This document shows positions 6,885 through 16,415 of a stretch of 39,004 nucleotides of DNA, piece after piece. Below the pieces are notes generated by a model that made no database searches, was not told where the DNA came from, and saw only the letters and a list, made by a program, of their open reading frames with translations. Origin of the DNA: a virus. The stretch covers positions 1 through 39,004 of IMG/VR virus record IMGVR_UViG_3300036791_000971. One strand, given 5' to 3'. Numbering within the stretch: the first letter of the stretch is position 1; each line of letters opens with the position of its first letter. The translations under genes and the position numbers were made by a program.

Positions 6885-7624
6885 GCTCCGATCAGCCAGA
6901 GATCGACGCTGGCGATGTTGTTCGGCAACTCACTGCCCCATACTCGCCACCATTTCAGGCAAAGCGTGTTGATGTTGGAGTAACCGGGTGCGACCGTGCA
7001 GCCGAGGTCGTAGTCGGTGCTCGACCCGCTCGGCCAAGCAATGACGTTCCAAGCATGCTCGAACACGATGCCTTGGCCCGGCAGATTGACGTAGAGCCCA
7101 GCCCCGCCGTCAGTGGTGCCGACGTAGTGGACGACGTAGAGCTTCTTCCGTTTGTTCGCCGGTGGCTGATTGATGCCGATGGGCATGACATCAAGATCGG
7201 TGATGATCGAATCAGCGGGCCATACTCCAGCAACTCCTGCGGGTCCAGGCGGACCCGGTGGTCCCGGTTGCCCGACCGGCCCGTGGAGCTCGGTGTAGGC
7301 AGCACCGTCCCAGAACTTGAGCGGCACCCCTGTCGGTGGGTTCGTGTAGGTGAACTCGGCGGTGCCCATCGTGTCACCGGGTCCGGTCGAGTAGACGCTG
7401 ATGTTGACGAGGGCGCCACCGGGAACGGGAGAAGCGGGCAGCCACATCGTTGCCCATGTGGTGTCGTGCATGACCGTGAACTGCCCGGTGATGAACCCGA
7501 TATTGGGAATGTCAGCTCGGAACGCGCACCCGCCAAAACTGCCGCCACGAATCTCGATGCTGACCGCACTGTCAGCCGGGCCATTGTCGGGCGTGATGCT
7601 GGCGATGGTGCCCCAGACAGTCAC
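6881..7624 (-). CDS. Tail protein: IPT-like domain, collagen linker, paralog-1 domain
   Basis: The 247-aa product has three parts: an N-terminal IPT/TIG-like Ig domain ([20 protein letters not shown]) up to about residue 95, a short collagen-like linker ([16 protein letters not shown]), and a C-terminal beta domain ([15 protein letters not shown], then VDLWLIGA). The C-terminal domain matches two downstream proteins. It probably sits at the tail tip or fibre, binding the host surface. It overlaps the collagen/C1q-like fibre gene by 4 bp and shares its operon. Confidence 0.7.
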   Translation of the reverse strand: MTVWGTIASITPDNGPADSAVSIEIRGGSFGGCAFRADIPNIGFITGQFTVMHDTTWATMWLPASPVPGGALVNISVYSTGPGDTMGTAEFTYTNPPTGVPLKFWDGAAYTELHGPVGQPGPPGPPGPAGVAGVWPADSIITDLDVMPIGINQPPANKRKKLYVVHYVGTTDGGAGLYVNLPGQGIVFEHAWNVIAWPSGSSTDYDLGCTVAPGYSNINTLCLKWWRVWGSELPNNIASVDLWLIGA

Positions 7625-9051
7625 GAATCAACTTGCAGGAGAAGATGCAGGGACAAGTACGTCCGTTCCGGGGCGCCGACACGCATGCCCATTACTTGAG
7701 CGCAGTTGTGCCACGCCCAGACGTTGAGACGGTCGCCTGCTTGCAACAGAATGTCGTCGCTGCCACTTATCTGATGCTCTGAGGCCCAGTTCACCGCACT
7801 CCACCATCGCCGAGCCCCATTGGCGGCACCGTTCACTCGAACATCGAGCAACATGGCTTGTGCGGGAACTGACGGATTGGCCTGGCCGATCTGCCAGCCG
7901 ACCGATGCGCTCATGTTGTAGACACCTGTTACCGGCACAACAAGTGCAGTGAGCCCGGTCGAGGGATAGTCCGCCTGGGTAACGAAGCCGTTGTGGAGAT
8001 AGTCCGGGCTGAGTTTGATCCCGGTCCACAATGAGGGCGAGACGCCGGTGTCCACGGTTGCTTTCATGCGAGCTATGGCTGGCGGAGCGAGAGGTGCTGC
8101 CGGTGCTGGCGCGCTGGTGTCGACCCACAGAAAGCCCGACGGCGGCACGATGTTCGGAGCGGACGCGTTCGGCGGCGCATCTGCGACCTCGACGTACATG
8201 CCCGCGGTCGCCGGGCCAGCAGGGCCGGCCGCGCCCGGTGCGCCTGCCGTACCCGCGGGTCCAGCCGGACCCGTCGCTCCAGTTGGACCCGTGGGCCCAG
8301 CCGCCCCCGCCGCTCCGGGCGGGCCGGGAACGGTCGAGTCAGCACCGGGAGGCCCAGTCGGGCCAGCAGCGCCAGCGGGACCCGTGGGGCCGGGAACGGT
8401 TGAAGCCGCCCCCGTCGCACCCGTATCGCCCTTGTCACCCTTGGGCCCCGCTGGGCCTGCCGGACCCGGCACCGTCGAGTCGGCACCCGTCGCTCCCGTT
8501 GGGCCGGGCGGCCCGGTCGCTCCTGTCGCTCCAGGCGGCCCAGGAACCGTCGAGGCGGCGCCCTGCGGGCCTTGGGGTCCTGCCGGGCCTGTCGGACCCG
8601 GAACGGTCGACGCGGGCCCCGTAGCGCCCGTCGCGCCGGTGTCACCCGTGTCACCCTTGGGGCCAGCGGGACCCGTGGGGCCGGGAACGGTCGAGTCGGC
8701 ACCCGTGCTGCCGGTGTCGCCCTTGGGGCCAGCGGGACCCGTGGGACCGGGAACCGTTGAGACAGGGCCGGTCGGTCCAGTGGCGCCGGTCGTCCCGGTG
8801 TCGCCCTTGTCGCCCTTGGGCCCAGTGGGACCGGGAACGCCAGGCGGACCAGGAACCGTCGAGTCTGCGCCAGGCGGACCTGCGGGTCCGGGCGGGCCAC
8901 CAGGCTCACCGTCCGCACCGGGCGGACCCGGCGGCCCCTGCGGACCAGGCGGGCCGGTCGTCGAGGTCGTGACGTTCATGGGCGCCGCTGTATCGATGGC
9001 GACGTTCGGCGGTGCGAACTCCTCGGGCGTTACGTCGTGCTCGTCAGCCAT
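7621..9051 (-). CDS. Collagen-like tail fibre with C1q-like C-terminal domain
   Basis: A 476-aa protein with a head of about 35 residues, then roughly 240 residues of Gly-X-Y triplets. These are arranged in near-repeats ([19 protein letters not shown], with ASTVPGP blocks). The C-terminal region of about 160 residues looks like a C1q/TNF jelly roll ([36 protein letters not shown]). Collagen-like phage fibres trimerise through the helix and present the globular head to the host. The repeat DNA also creates a long antisense open frame, which is not a gene. Start ATG 9051 overlaps the preceding gene by 8 bp. Confidence 0.85.
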   Translation of the reverse strand: MADEHDVTPEEFAPPNVAIDTAAPMNVTTSTTGPPGPQGPPGPPGADGEPGGPPGPAGPPGADSTVPGPPGVPGPTGPKGDKGDTGTTGATGPTGPVSTVPGPTGPAGPKGDTGSTGADSTVPGPTGPAGPKGDTGDTGATGATGPASTVPGPTGPAGPQGPQGAASTVPGPPGATGATGPPGPTGATGADSTVPGPAGPAGPKGDKGDTGATGAASTVPGPTGPAGAAGPTGPPGADSTVPGPPGAAGAAGPTGPTGATGPAGPAGTAGAPGAAGPAGPATAGMYVEVADAPPNASAPNIVPPSGFLWVDTSAPAPAAPLAPPAIARMKATVDTGVSPSLWTGIKLSPDYLHNGFVTQADYPSTGLTALVVPVTGVYNMSASVGWQIGQANPSVPAQAMLLDVRVNGAANGARRWWSAVNWASEHQISGSDDILLQAGDRLNVWAWHNCAQVMGMRVGAPERTYLSLHLLLQVDS

Positions 9052-9226
9052 CAGGCGGCTCTGCCTCGGGCGGCGGCGACCATGTCCCGCCGTCGTAGGA
9101 CCAGCCGATCCACGGCATCGGGTCCAGTCCCTCCAACGCGTACCAGCCCATCTCGGCGGCGTACTCGCCATCGTCGCAAATGACCACGTTGATGATGACG
9201 TTGTCCTCGACCTCGGCGTAGTTCAT
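9044..9226 (-). CDS. Small tail fibre-associated protein (assembly-protein-like)
   Basis: This 60-aa protein begins [20 protein letters not shown] and ends in a [16 protein letters not shown] motif. The pattern of an N-terminal strand pair followed by GW.YDGG.w.PP is seen at the start of phage tail-fibre assembly proteins. Here it stands alone between the glycine-rich adhesin and the collagen fibre. It may help fold or attach one of them. It has a good GGAGGGCGGC ribosome site and an ATGA overlap with the adhesin stop. Confidence 0.6.
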   Translation of the reverse strand: MNYAEVEDNVIINVVICDDGEYAAEMGWYALEGLDPMPWIGWSYDGGTWSPPPEAEPPDG

Positions 9227-10098
9227 GCCGCCCTCCACACGAGAATGGCAGCACCAGGAGCGCCATTGCCCCCGTTGCCACCTACACCACCCGGCGCGCC
9301 GCCTCCGCCTCCGCCTCCGCCGCAGCCGTAATCCGTAGCAGTGTCTCCGTTCAAACCGTTCGCCGTCGTGCTCGCAGCGGCAGCACCACCAGCTCCCGGT
9401 CCACCGAGGGTCGAAGCACGACCGCCACCACCGCCGTTCGTCGCGCTCGCCGCGTTGCCTCCACCGCCGCCAGCGTGCAAGTCCCCCATCGCAGGACCTC
9501 CCGGGTATCCATTGACGCCACCTGTCCCCGGCGGAGCAGACCACGAAGCCCCCAGCGCGCCACCTGACCACGGGATACTCGCGTTCGTGGAGGCGCCCGT
9601 GTTCGCACCGGACGGCGCCCCGAGTGAGGAAGTGCCCGCCTGAAATGCCGGGGACTGATACACGACGCCTTTGACATTGACCGACGAACGCCCGGGGCCG
9701 CTCGTTGTCAGGCCGGGGTTGCCGTTGAGTGCTCCGCCCACGCCACCAACCCCGCCCGCTCCAACAGTGACCGGAACGGGGGAGCCGTCCAGCCCTGTGA
9801 ATGTACGTCGCCCGACGCCGCCTGCGAACCCGCCGTTCCCGCCCGCTTGATTCGCCACTCCTCCGGTCGTCAGTGCAGACCCCGCTCCGCCGCCTCCTGC
9901 GCCACCGCCATAGAGCGTTACTTCGAGGATCGTTGCCCACTCCGGGGCGGTCACTGTCTGACTCGTCGTGATGATCTGCGTAAGCACACCGGCAATACCC
10001 GGCGGGCCTTGAGGACCCGGCGGGCCGGGCTGTCCAGTCGTAGACACATCAATGCCGTACTGCGGCGGCAAGATCACGTCGGCGTTGCGATCAGCCAC
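9223..10098 (-). CDS. Glycine-rich tail adhesin with short collagen segment
   Basis: The 291-aa product has an N-terminal collagen-like segment ([13 protein letters not shown]), a short strand region (WATILEVTLYGGGAGGGG) and then long poly-glycine-rich stretches. The C-terminus [13 protein letters not shown] is the usual ending of phage glycine-rich tail proteins. Such domains form packed polyglycine-II sandwiches, as in T-even gp38 adhesins, and carry receptor specificity in their loops. It starts with GTG at 10098, overlapping the upstream gene by 8 bp. It is likely the distal, fast-evolving receptor-binding component. Confidence 0.75.
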   Translation of the reverse strand: MADRNADVILPPQYGIDVSTTGQPGPPGPQGPPGIAGVLTQIITTSQTVTAPEWATILEVTLYGGGAGGGGAGSALTTGGVANQAGGNGGFAGGVGRRTFTGLDGSPVPVTVGAGGVGGVGGALNGNPGLTTSGPGRSSVNVKGVVYQSPAFQAGTSSLGAPSGANTGASTNASIPWSGGALGASWSAPPGTGGVNGYPGGPAMGDLHAGGGGGNAASATNGGGGGRASTLGGPGAGGAAAASTTANGLNGDTATDYGCGGGGGGGGAPGGVGGNGGNGAPGAAILVWRAA

Positions 10099-10465
10099 CG
10101 GGAGTCACAACCTCTCCGACGCCACGCGTGACCTCGGACTTCGCCGTGAGCGTGCCGTACACGAGCGTCGTGATCCGCCCTCCGGCGTCGGTCATGTCGC
10201 AGTCCCACGCTTGTGTCGCTCCGAGTTTCGCTGACTCGGCACCGGGGAGCCAGAGCGTGATGACGTTGACCGAGTGCGCCGGGGTGAACCGGGCGATGAC
10301 GGTCTCGTCGGGCGGGGTCTTGCGGACCTGCGCCGCGATGATGGCGTCGGTCAGGTCGGCCTCGCTGCCGTCGGGGTTCGTCACCGTCAGCGTCATGGTG
10401 AAGTCGTCGCCTTGGTAGAGGTCGAGGTTCACTTGGGCCGGGATGGCTTGAATCGTTGTTGCCAT
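10091..10465 (-). CDS. Baseplate/tail Ig-like protein (BppU-N-like)
   Basis: A 124-aa beta-rich protein. The core NLDLYQGDDFTMTLTVTNPD, DGSEADLTD and AAQVRKTP resembles the N-terminal domain of phage upper-baseplate (BppU) and related minor tail proteins, which dock fibres to the baseplate. The start at ATG 10465 has GAGGTGAGC upstream. It lies between the collar fibre and the glycine-rich adhesin, consistent with an adaptor role. Confidence 0.6.
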   Translation of the reverse strand: MATTIQAIPAQVNLDLYQGDDFTMTLTVTNPDGSEADLTDAIIAAQVRKTPPDETVIARFTPAHSVNVITLWLPGAESAKLGATQAWDCDMTDAGGRITTLVYGTLTAKSEVTRGVGEVVTPGG

Positions 10466-10467
10466 GC

Positions 10468-11511
10468 TCACCTCGCTTTGATGATCCAACGAACGCCGAG
10501 GAACGACGGATCGAACGGTTGCCCGCCACCTGCGGCCTGGACGCTCACACCCGTCCCACTGCCACCGATCCAGATGCCGGTGCCGCTGCCGCCCGTACCG
10601 AACACGGTCGACATGAGCGCCTGCTGCGTCACCGAATAGTTACTCAAGCCTTGCGTCGAGCCGTAGCCGCCGATACTCGACGGGTTCGAGGCGTGCGCGT
10701 GACCGGGGTCCCCGATGCCGTGCCCGTGACCCGGGTCTCCGACGCCGTGCCCGTGCGACGGCATCTGGCTCGTCGTGATGATGCGTGACCCGCCCCGGCT
10801 GCCCGCCTGCGGCGACAGAGTGCCCCCGGCTCCGACGAGGTAGCGGTCCTTGGAATCCGGCACGGCGAACGTGCCCGCTGCCGAGTCGCCGCCGTAGTCG
10901 TTGCCGAGAACGAGGTACAGGTCCGGGTAGTCCGTCGCCTTGTAGTCGGCCTTGCCGTCGCACCACAGGTAGTCGACCGGCAGTGTGCCTCGCCCGGGGA
11001 ACGGGCCCATCATGCCGACCGGGATGCCGCCCGAGACGGGAACGCCACCGGGACGACGGTCGACCACGTCTGCCGCGACGATTGCTGCGGACCCGCCGGG
11101 ACGATTGGCATAGCCCAGCGCCACCGTGCCCGCCGGAGCTGCTGGGATAACGGGGTTCGAGGGAACCTCGGCACCGACCACCTTGTCGAAAATCCAGTCG
11201 TTGTTCACGCCGCCGTCGAGGTCCGTGGCACGCGGCCGGCAGATCACGAGGTCAACGCGGACGAGCCCGGCTGCGGGTGCCAGGCCGAGATCGAGGTTCT
11301 CGACGGCATCGCTCACGCACATGCTCGAGCCGGTGTTGTTGGCAGACGGCACGATGACGATGCCGGGTTCGATGGCGACAACCGTCCCGCCCGCTGCGCT
11401 CAGGCGGCAACCCCGACTCGCTGCCCCCTGCCACACGGCACCGATGAGCTGGCGATCCAGCGAGGCCGGGTAGGTGGCCGCCTGAATCCAGAGCTGCGTG
11501 TGTCGGGTCAT
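10468..11511 (-). CDS. Tail fibre protein with phage tail collar domain
   Basis: A 347-aa protein. Residues 1 to about 160 form a baseplate-binding N-terminal region (LDRQLIGAVWQGAASRGCRL). Then comes a phage tail collar domain (DYLWCDGKADYKATDYPDLY through TFAVPDSKDRYLVGAG). The next segment is rich in HGHG and GDPGHGHG repeats, like the metal-binding His repeats of T4 gp12-type and microcin-collar proteins. It ends FLGVRWIIKAR, the usual collar-protein terminus. It probably forms trimeric fibres at the tail tip. Confidence 0.8.
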   Translation of the reverse strand: MTRHTQLWIQAATYPASLDRQLIGAVWQGAASRGCRLSAAGGTVVAIEPGIVIVPSANNTGSSMCVSDAVENLDLGLAPAAGLVRVDLVICRPRATDLDGGVNNDWIFDKVVGAEVPSNPVIPAAPAGTVALGYANRPGGSAAIVAADVVDRRPGGVPVSGGIPVGMMGPFPGRGTLPVDYLWCDGKADYKATDYPDLYLVLGNDYGGDSAAGTFAVPDSKDRYLVGAGGTLSPQAGSRGGSRIITTSQMPSHGHGVGDPGHGHGIGDPGHAHASNPSSIGGYGSTQGLSNYSVTQQALMSTVFGTGGSGTGIWIGGSGTGVSVQAAGGGQPFDPSFLGVRWIIKAR

Positions 11512-11512
11512 T

Positions 11513-12784
11513 TCATCTCCTTGCCAGAGCGTTCACGTCGCGGACTTGTGCCGTCAAGAGATCACCGAAGTTCACGTCGGGCCGCCCGAGCCCGAGTGAA
11601 ACGTTCTCCTCGCCGTCCGTCGAGTATTCGTAGGTAAAGGCCACGACTTCGACCTCCGTAGCCACATTGAGGCGCCCGGCCCGGATGATGAGCCGCACCA
11701 CATCGCCCATCTCGGGATGGCCCCAGCGATACCAGCCCCAGCGCAGCTCGACCGAGTACGTCGGGAGAAGCACACCGGCTAGCGCCAAATCGCCTGCCGC
11801 TTTTTCGTCGAGTGTGCTCTGGAGTTTCACGTCCGACGCGTTGTCGCCCTGCATCCATAGACCGACCGGCGCCCGAGTCACATCGTTGGCATCGGGGTTC
11901 GAGATTTCGGAGAACAGCGGCGGCGAATCGACCACGTCGGGGTTCGACGAGGCACCGATGGCGCGCACGAAGTTGGCATAGTTGCCGCTGTTGATCGAGC
12001 GAGAAAGAGCGCGCACGCTGCCGCCGTACTCGAGGACGAGGTCGGTGCGCAACGTGCCCTGGTACGGGTAGAAGATGCGGAGCAGGTCATCGCCCTCGGG
12101 CCCATCCGGCGCCACGTCATAGTTGAAGTTACGGCCCTCCGTCTCCATGTTCTGCACGTTGGCGAGGTTGTCGAGCGCTTCGGCAATGTCCTGCGATGCC
12201 TCGTAGTCCCGGTCGCGCAGCACACCCGCCGCAGCCCGGTCAGCCCCGGCAGGGTCCACCAGCGTCGGCACGATTGGCAGGTAGGAACCCGGGTCGAACC
12301 CGGTGACATAGCGCCCGGCGTTTATCAGGTTGGCGGCGATCTCGTCCTGATCGAGCTGCGTGTAGGTGGTCTTTTCCCGCAGCAGTCGCCGGTTCAGCAT
12401 CGCCAGGTAGTCGTGGCACGTGAACTGCACCGTGTCGACCTGCTCGGAGATGGTGTCCTGGCTCTGCGTCACGATCCCCCGCACGACCGCCACGTCCCGG
12501 CCCTGTTGCTCGTCCCAGCGCCACGCCACCACATCGGTCTGGAGCTCGTGAATCAGCCCGGCGGACGGCGACAGGCCATCGAGCGTGAACGTCAACTGCG
12601 CCGGTTTGTTGACTTGCTTTTCGACCCGCAGCGTGCGCGCCCGCACTATCTCGGCGATCAGCGTGTCGTCGAGCGACGTGCCTGCCACGAACGCCCGGTG
12701 ATGCAGCGTGAGCCGCCACAGCCCACGCCCGGGCGCCAGCGGAGCCGGAGTGCCGCCGCCTCGGGTGTGGCTCGTCATGCTCAT
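11513..12784 (-). CDS. Minor tail protein, siphovirus ReqiPepy6 Gp37-like
   Basis: This 423-aa protein has the layout of the Gp37-like/Tal-type baseplate hub: strands around FVAGTSLDDTLIAEIVRART, AQLTFTLDG, then VVRGIVTQSQDT, FTCHDYLAML. The C-terminal part carries a YRWGHPEMGDVVRLI jelly-like segment and ends near VNFGDLLTAQVRD. Such proteins close the tail tube end and attach to the Dit ring. The start at 12784 is set by the ATGA overlap with the Dit-like gene. A copy of the 13-mer CCGGTCAGCCCCG lies inside it at 12236. Confidence 0.75.
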   Translation of the reverse strand: MSMTSHTRGGGTPAPLAPGRGLWRLTLHHRAFVAGTSLDDTLIAEIVRARTLRVEKQVNKPAQLTFTLDGLSPSAGLIHELQTDVVAWRWDEQQGRDVAVVRGIVTQSQDTISEQVDTVQFTCHDYLAMLNRRLLREKTTYTQLDQDEIAANLINAGRYVTGFDPGSYLPIVPTLVDPAGADRAAAGVLRDRDYEASQDIAEALDNLANVQNMETEGRNFNYDVAPDGPEGDDLLRIFYPYQGTLRTDLVLEYGGSVRALSRSINSGNYANFVRAIGASSNPDVVDSPPLFSEISNPDANDVTRAPVGLWMQGDNASDVKLQSTLDEKAAGDLALAGVLLPTYSVELRWGWYRWGHPEMGDVVRLIIRAGRLNVATEVEVVAFTYEYSTDGEENVSLGLGRPDVNFGDLLTAQVRDVNALARR

Positions 12785-13704
12785 GCCAGGAACGCGTCCT
12801 GCCAGCGGGCCTCGACGAGCGTGTGCGGCGACGCGCTGCTGCCGGTCAGTTCGAGCACGTTCGTCCACGGCACCGGGTAGATCAGCGGCCATTGCGTCGC
12901 GTCGAACTCGATCTCGGAGAACACCGACTGCGCCGGGTCGCCGTTGCGGTTCGCCGTGCGGGCTTTGCAGTCCACGTCGACCCACTCGCCCGAACCGATG
13001 ACGAGAGTCGAGCCGAACGCCACCTGGGCCTGGACCGGGGTGCGATCCGGTGCCACACCGCTGAGCCGCACGACCGGCTGCGTAATCGGGCCATAGATGC
13101 GCAGGAGCGGCGAGACGGGGAGGTCGCCTCGGCTGACCGGCGCACCCGGCACGGAGGGACTGCCGACGACCGTGCTGTAATCCCGGTCAACACCGCCATA
13201 GGCCGCGAGGTCGGGCGGTTCGTAGACACGCCCACCCTGATCGTCCTCACCGACCCACGCCGACGAGACACTGATGATCGCGTTGCGAATGAGCGCGTCC
13301 GGTGCCACCCAGCTCAGTTGAAACTCCCGCTTGGACGGCACGCCCATCGGGGCCGACCAGCCGCTCGCTCGCAGCAACAGCATGCGCTCGTCGTAGCTCG
13401 CACTCTGCCGAGTGAAGTGCAGCTCGGGCCGGGCACCCGGGTTCGTGTAGCGACCGAACAGCGAGACGATGTCGTCGAGCGGCAGCGTGCCATCCGGCAC
13501 CGCCGTGATGCTCGCCGTCACCACCCGCCCGCCAAAGTACGCCGTCACGTCGTCGATGCCATGCTGGATCGGCGCGTTGTTCGTAACCTCTCGAATGTCG
13601 GGGTAGCCAAGGTCCAGCTCCGTGCAGACCCATCCCCGCTCCACGTCATCGAGCGGCGTCGACATGCCGTCGAGGACGAGCCATGCTGACCGGGTACTCG
13701 GCAT
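12781..13704 (-). CDS. Distal tail (Dit-like) protein
   Basis: A 307-aa protein immediately after the tape measure gene, where siphoviruses encode the Dit. It has an N-terminal beta region (VCTELDLGYPDIREVTNNAP, ITAVPDGTLPLDDIVSLFG) and a later galectin-like part (LLRIYGPITQPVVRL through VLELTGSS). Dit rings cap the tail tube and anchor fibres. The start overlaps the tape measure stop by one base (TAATG) and the end overlaps the Gp37-like start by 4. Confidence 0.75.
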   Translation of the reverse strand: MPSTRSAWLVLDGMSTPLDDVERGWVCTELDLGYPDIREVTNNAPIQHGIDDVTAYFGGRVVTASITAVPDGTLPLDDIVSLFGRYTNPGARPELHFTRQSASYDERMLLLRASGWSAPMGVPSKREFQLSWVAPDALIRNAIISVSSAWVGEDDQGGRVYEPPDLAAYGGVDRDYSTVVGSPSVPGAPVSRGDLPVSPLLRIYGPITQPVVRLSGVAPDRTPVQAQVAFGSTLVIGSGEWVDVDCKARTANRNGDPAQSVFSEIEFDATQWPLIYPVPWTNVLELTGSSASPHTLVEARWQDAFLA

Positions 13705-16415
13705 TAGATTCGCTGGGTCTGCACGACCCAACTCGCTTTCTTCATAAACGCCTCCACGTCGAGTCCCTCGTTGAACGTGGCGTTCTGGATCACCACGGCG
13801 GGCCCGCCGTACCCCGCCGCCCCGGCACCTGCTGCGGTAGTTCCGCCGGTCAGCCCCGGCACGCTCATTGGAGTCGCAAGCATCTTGCCGAGTGCCATCG
13901 ACACGGCGGGGGTGCCCTTACTGATACCCGCAGCGAGGCTCTCGGCGATGGCGATGCCCGAATAGAGCGGGTAACCGTGCCCGCTGAACGGCCCCTCTTT
14001 CGCTGGCGAGCCGGGGAGCAGAGCCTTGGCCTTGTTGACGACGTTCGACACGGCGTCGGTGACCTTGTGCGCCACTGCCGTGATGCCACCGACCAACGAC
14101 TCGATGATGGCCCGCCCCGCCCCGGCGAGGTCAATGTTGAAGTAGCCCTTGATCTTGCCGCCGAGACCACTGAGCCAGCCCCACAGCCCCGAGATAGCGC
14201 CCTCGGCTGCACCCAGCACGGCACTGAACGCGCTGGAGATCGCTCCAGTCACGGCACCCGCCACATTGGACAGCCCGCTCAGCACTCGACCAGCGATGCC
14301 GCTCACCCAGCCCCAAAAACCGCTGATGCCCGATTCGGCGGCTCCGACGACCCTGCCGAAGAATCCGCTAATCGAGGACCACACGCTCGACCCGATGTTC
14401 GCCCAGCCCGACACGACACGCCCGGCGATGCCGCTCACCCAACCCCAAAACGCGGCGATCCCCGACTCGGCGGCCTGCCACACCGTGCCGAAGAATCCGG
14501 TGATCGAGGACCAGATATCGCCAGCGATGTTCGCCCAACCGCCGATGATCCGCCCCGAAATGCCGGTCACCCATCCCCACAGTGCTGCGATGCCTGCCTC
14601 GGCGGCTTCCCACACCGTCCCGAAAACACCCGAGAAGAAGTTCCAAATGTCGCCGGGCAGCGAAGCCAAGAAGTTGATGATCTTGCCGGGGATGGCTCCG
14701 ACGGTGCTCCATAACGTGTCGAGTGCCCGGGACACGTTCGGGCCGATGGCGCGGAACGGGCTGGTGAGGAGGTCGAACAACAGTTTCGGGATTCCGGCGA
14801 GCGCCCGACCAATGTCCTTGACCATGTCCTTGAGTGCCCGGCCCGCCGCACCCCAGTCGCCGTGCAGAACGTCCCACACGAACTTGAAGCCGTCGATCCA
14901 GAGTTTGAAGATCGGCTCGACGACGTGCCACACGTCGATCATTATTCGGCCCACCTGCGTCCACATTTGCCCGTAACGCTGACGGAACGGCGTGAGTATT
15001 TGGTAGATGCGGCGAGTCCACTGGTCGATGAAGCTGTAAACGTCCCGCCACGCGTCGCCCAGGTGCGGCAGCCAGTCGATTGCTGCACTCAGCCCGTTCG
15101 TCATTTCGATCAGCCCACGGTTGACGCCCTTGAACGTGGCGGTCGAGATGGGTTCGAGCGCCACCTTTGCCTTGTTGCCGAGTTTGCCGAAGCTGCCTTG
15201 CAGAGTGGCGGTCTGTTTGGCGGTGTCCTTGATGGCGTTGTTCGATCCGTTGACGGACTTTGACATTTCGTCGAAGTTGAACTTGCCCGAGCGGATGGCG
15301 TCGACCATCGTCACGGCACCCCGTTTGCCGAACGTCTCGATGGCGAGGTTGAGAGCGTCCGTCGGGTCCTTGGCGTCCTTGATGCCCTTGATGGCGTCTT
15401 TCATGGCGTTCGGAATGTCCACGCCCTGTTTCTTCGCCACATCGCTCGACGCCACGGTCAGCTTGTCTTGGGCTTTCGCCAAACTCGCCGCTGCGTTCTC
15501 CGCCTCTTTCGAGCCGGGCTTGGCTTTCGCCAACGCGCCCTCGTACTTGGCAACTTCCTCGCTCGCCTTTTGCATGGCGGCACTGGACTTGCCCTGCGAC
15601 TTGACGATGTTGGCGGCACCGATCTGCATGCCCATCATCACCTTGCCGGTGTTGAGACCCTCTTTGCTCCACTGGGCAATGGCCGACACGCCATCGTTGA
15701 AGCTGAACCCCATCGTTTTCAGTTGCGGCGTGAACTTGGTTACGTCCCCGGCAAGTTGGGAGAACCCGACACCCGACTTCTGCGAAGCCCGGTACAACGC
15801 GTCCATCGCCGGGCCCGCATCCTTGACCGGGATTTTCCACGCTTCCATCGCGTGCGTGAACGCCTCGACGTTGACCTTGGCGTCGGTCTTGGTGATGCGC
15901 GACAGGGTGAGAATCTGCGTAGAGAGATGCTCTAGTGCCGCCCCACTCGGCCCGGTGTAGCGCTGGATGCCGATGATCGCCTGAGATATCTCGCCGAATG
16001 AGGCCGGTGTGGTTTTGGCGACGTTCTTGAACGCCGTCTTGAGGTTCTCCATCTCTTTGCCGGTGGCACCCGTAGCGCGGGCGATGGTGCGGTACTGCTC
16101 CTCGAAGCTGCCGCCCAACTTGTAGAGGCCGACTCCGATAGCTGCTGCGGCGGCAACCGCGGCCCCGGCTGCGATGCCCCACGGTCCCGCCTTGCTGAGC
16201 ATCCCCGACAGTTGGAGGATTCCGCTCTTGGGCCCGCCGAGCTGGTCGGTGACGCCCTTGCCCATCGCTCCGCCGAGCTTGTCGCCGAGCAGTGCGCCGA
16301 CCGGACCCATCTTCCCGCCGAGCATCGAGCCCAGCGAGGTCAGGCTGCTTTGCAGGTCCTTGGTGTCGGCGCCAATGCCGACGTAGCCCTTGCCTACCTG
16401 GGTGCCCTCAGCCAC
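13704..16415 (-). CDS. Tape measure protein
   Basis: At 903 aa this is the longest gene in the late block. It has an N-terminal helical segment (VGIGADTKDLQSSLTSLG), a hydrophobic stretch at about 78-97 (GIAAGAAVAAAAAIGVGLY), long coiled or helical regions, and a C-terminal area of four to five near-repeats of about 36 residues. These contain WGWVSGIAGR..SGWANI and WSSISGFFG. The protein spans the tail lumen and sets tail length; 903 residues fits a siphovirus tail on the order of 130 nm. It starts with GTG at 16415, overlapping the chaperone gene by 8 bp. One 13-mer copy lies at 13846. Confidence 0.9.
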   Translation of the reverse strand: MAEGTQVGKGYVGIGADTKDLQSSLTSLGSMLGGKMGPVGALLGDKLGGAMGKGVTDQLGGPKSGILQLSGMLSKAGPWGIAAGAAVAAAAAIGVGLYKLGGSFEEQYRTIARATGATGKEMENLKTAFKNVAKTTPASFGEISQAIIGIQRYTGPSGAALEHLSTQILTLSRITKTDAKVNVEAFTHAMEAWKIPVKDAGPAMDALYRASQKSGVGFSQLAGDVTKFTPQLKTMGFSFNDGVSAIAQWSKEGLNTGKVMMGMQIGAANIVKSQGKSSAAMQKASEEVAKYEGALAKAKPGSKEAENAAASLAKAQDKLTVASSDVAKKQGVDIPNAMKDAIKGIKDAKDPTDALNLAIETFGKRGAVTMVDAIRSGKFNFDEMSKSVNGSNNAIKDTAKQTATLQGSFGKLGNKAKVALEPISTATFKGVNRGLIEMTNGLSAAIDWLPHLGDAWRDVYSFIDQWTRRIYQILTPFRQRYGQMWTQVGRIMIDVWHVVEPIFKLWIDGFKFVWDVLHGDWGAAGRALKDMVKDIGRALAGIPKLLFDLLTSPFRAIGPNVSRALDTLWSTVGAIPGKIINFLASLPGDIWNFFSGVFGTVWEAAEAGIAALWGWVTGISGRIIGGWANIAGDIWSSITGFFGTVWQAAESGIAAFWGWVSGIAGRVVSGWANIGSSVWSSISGFFGRVVGAAESGISGFWGWVSGIAGRVLSGLSNVAGAVTGAISSAFSAVLGAAEGAISGLWGWLSGLGGKIKGYFNIDLAGAGRAIIESLVGGITAVAHKVTDAVSNVVNKAKALLPGSPAKEGPFSGHGYPLYSGIAIAESLAAGISKGTPAVSMALGKMLATPMSVPGLTGGTTAAGAGAAGYGGPAVVIQNATFNEGLDVEAFMKKASWVVQTQRI

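Noticed and set aside
8015-9331. Long rightward open frame (438 aa) rich in Gly, Pro and Ala opposite the collagen fibre gene
   Set aside because: Antisense of Gly-X-Y codons stays open by composition; it lacks a ribosome site, and the leftward collagen/C1q-like gene fits the operon.
14368-16182. 604-aa leftward frame overlapping the tape measure gene
   Set aside because: Shifted frame of the tape measure; protein is Arg/Gly/His-rich without folds, and the 903-aa frame has the expected family pattern.
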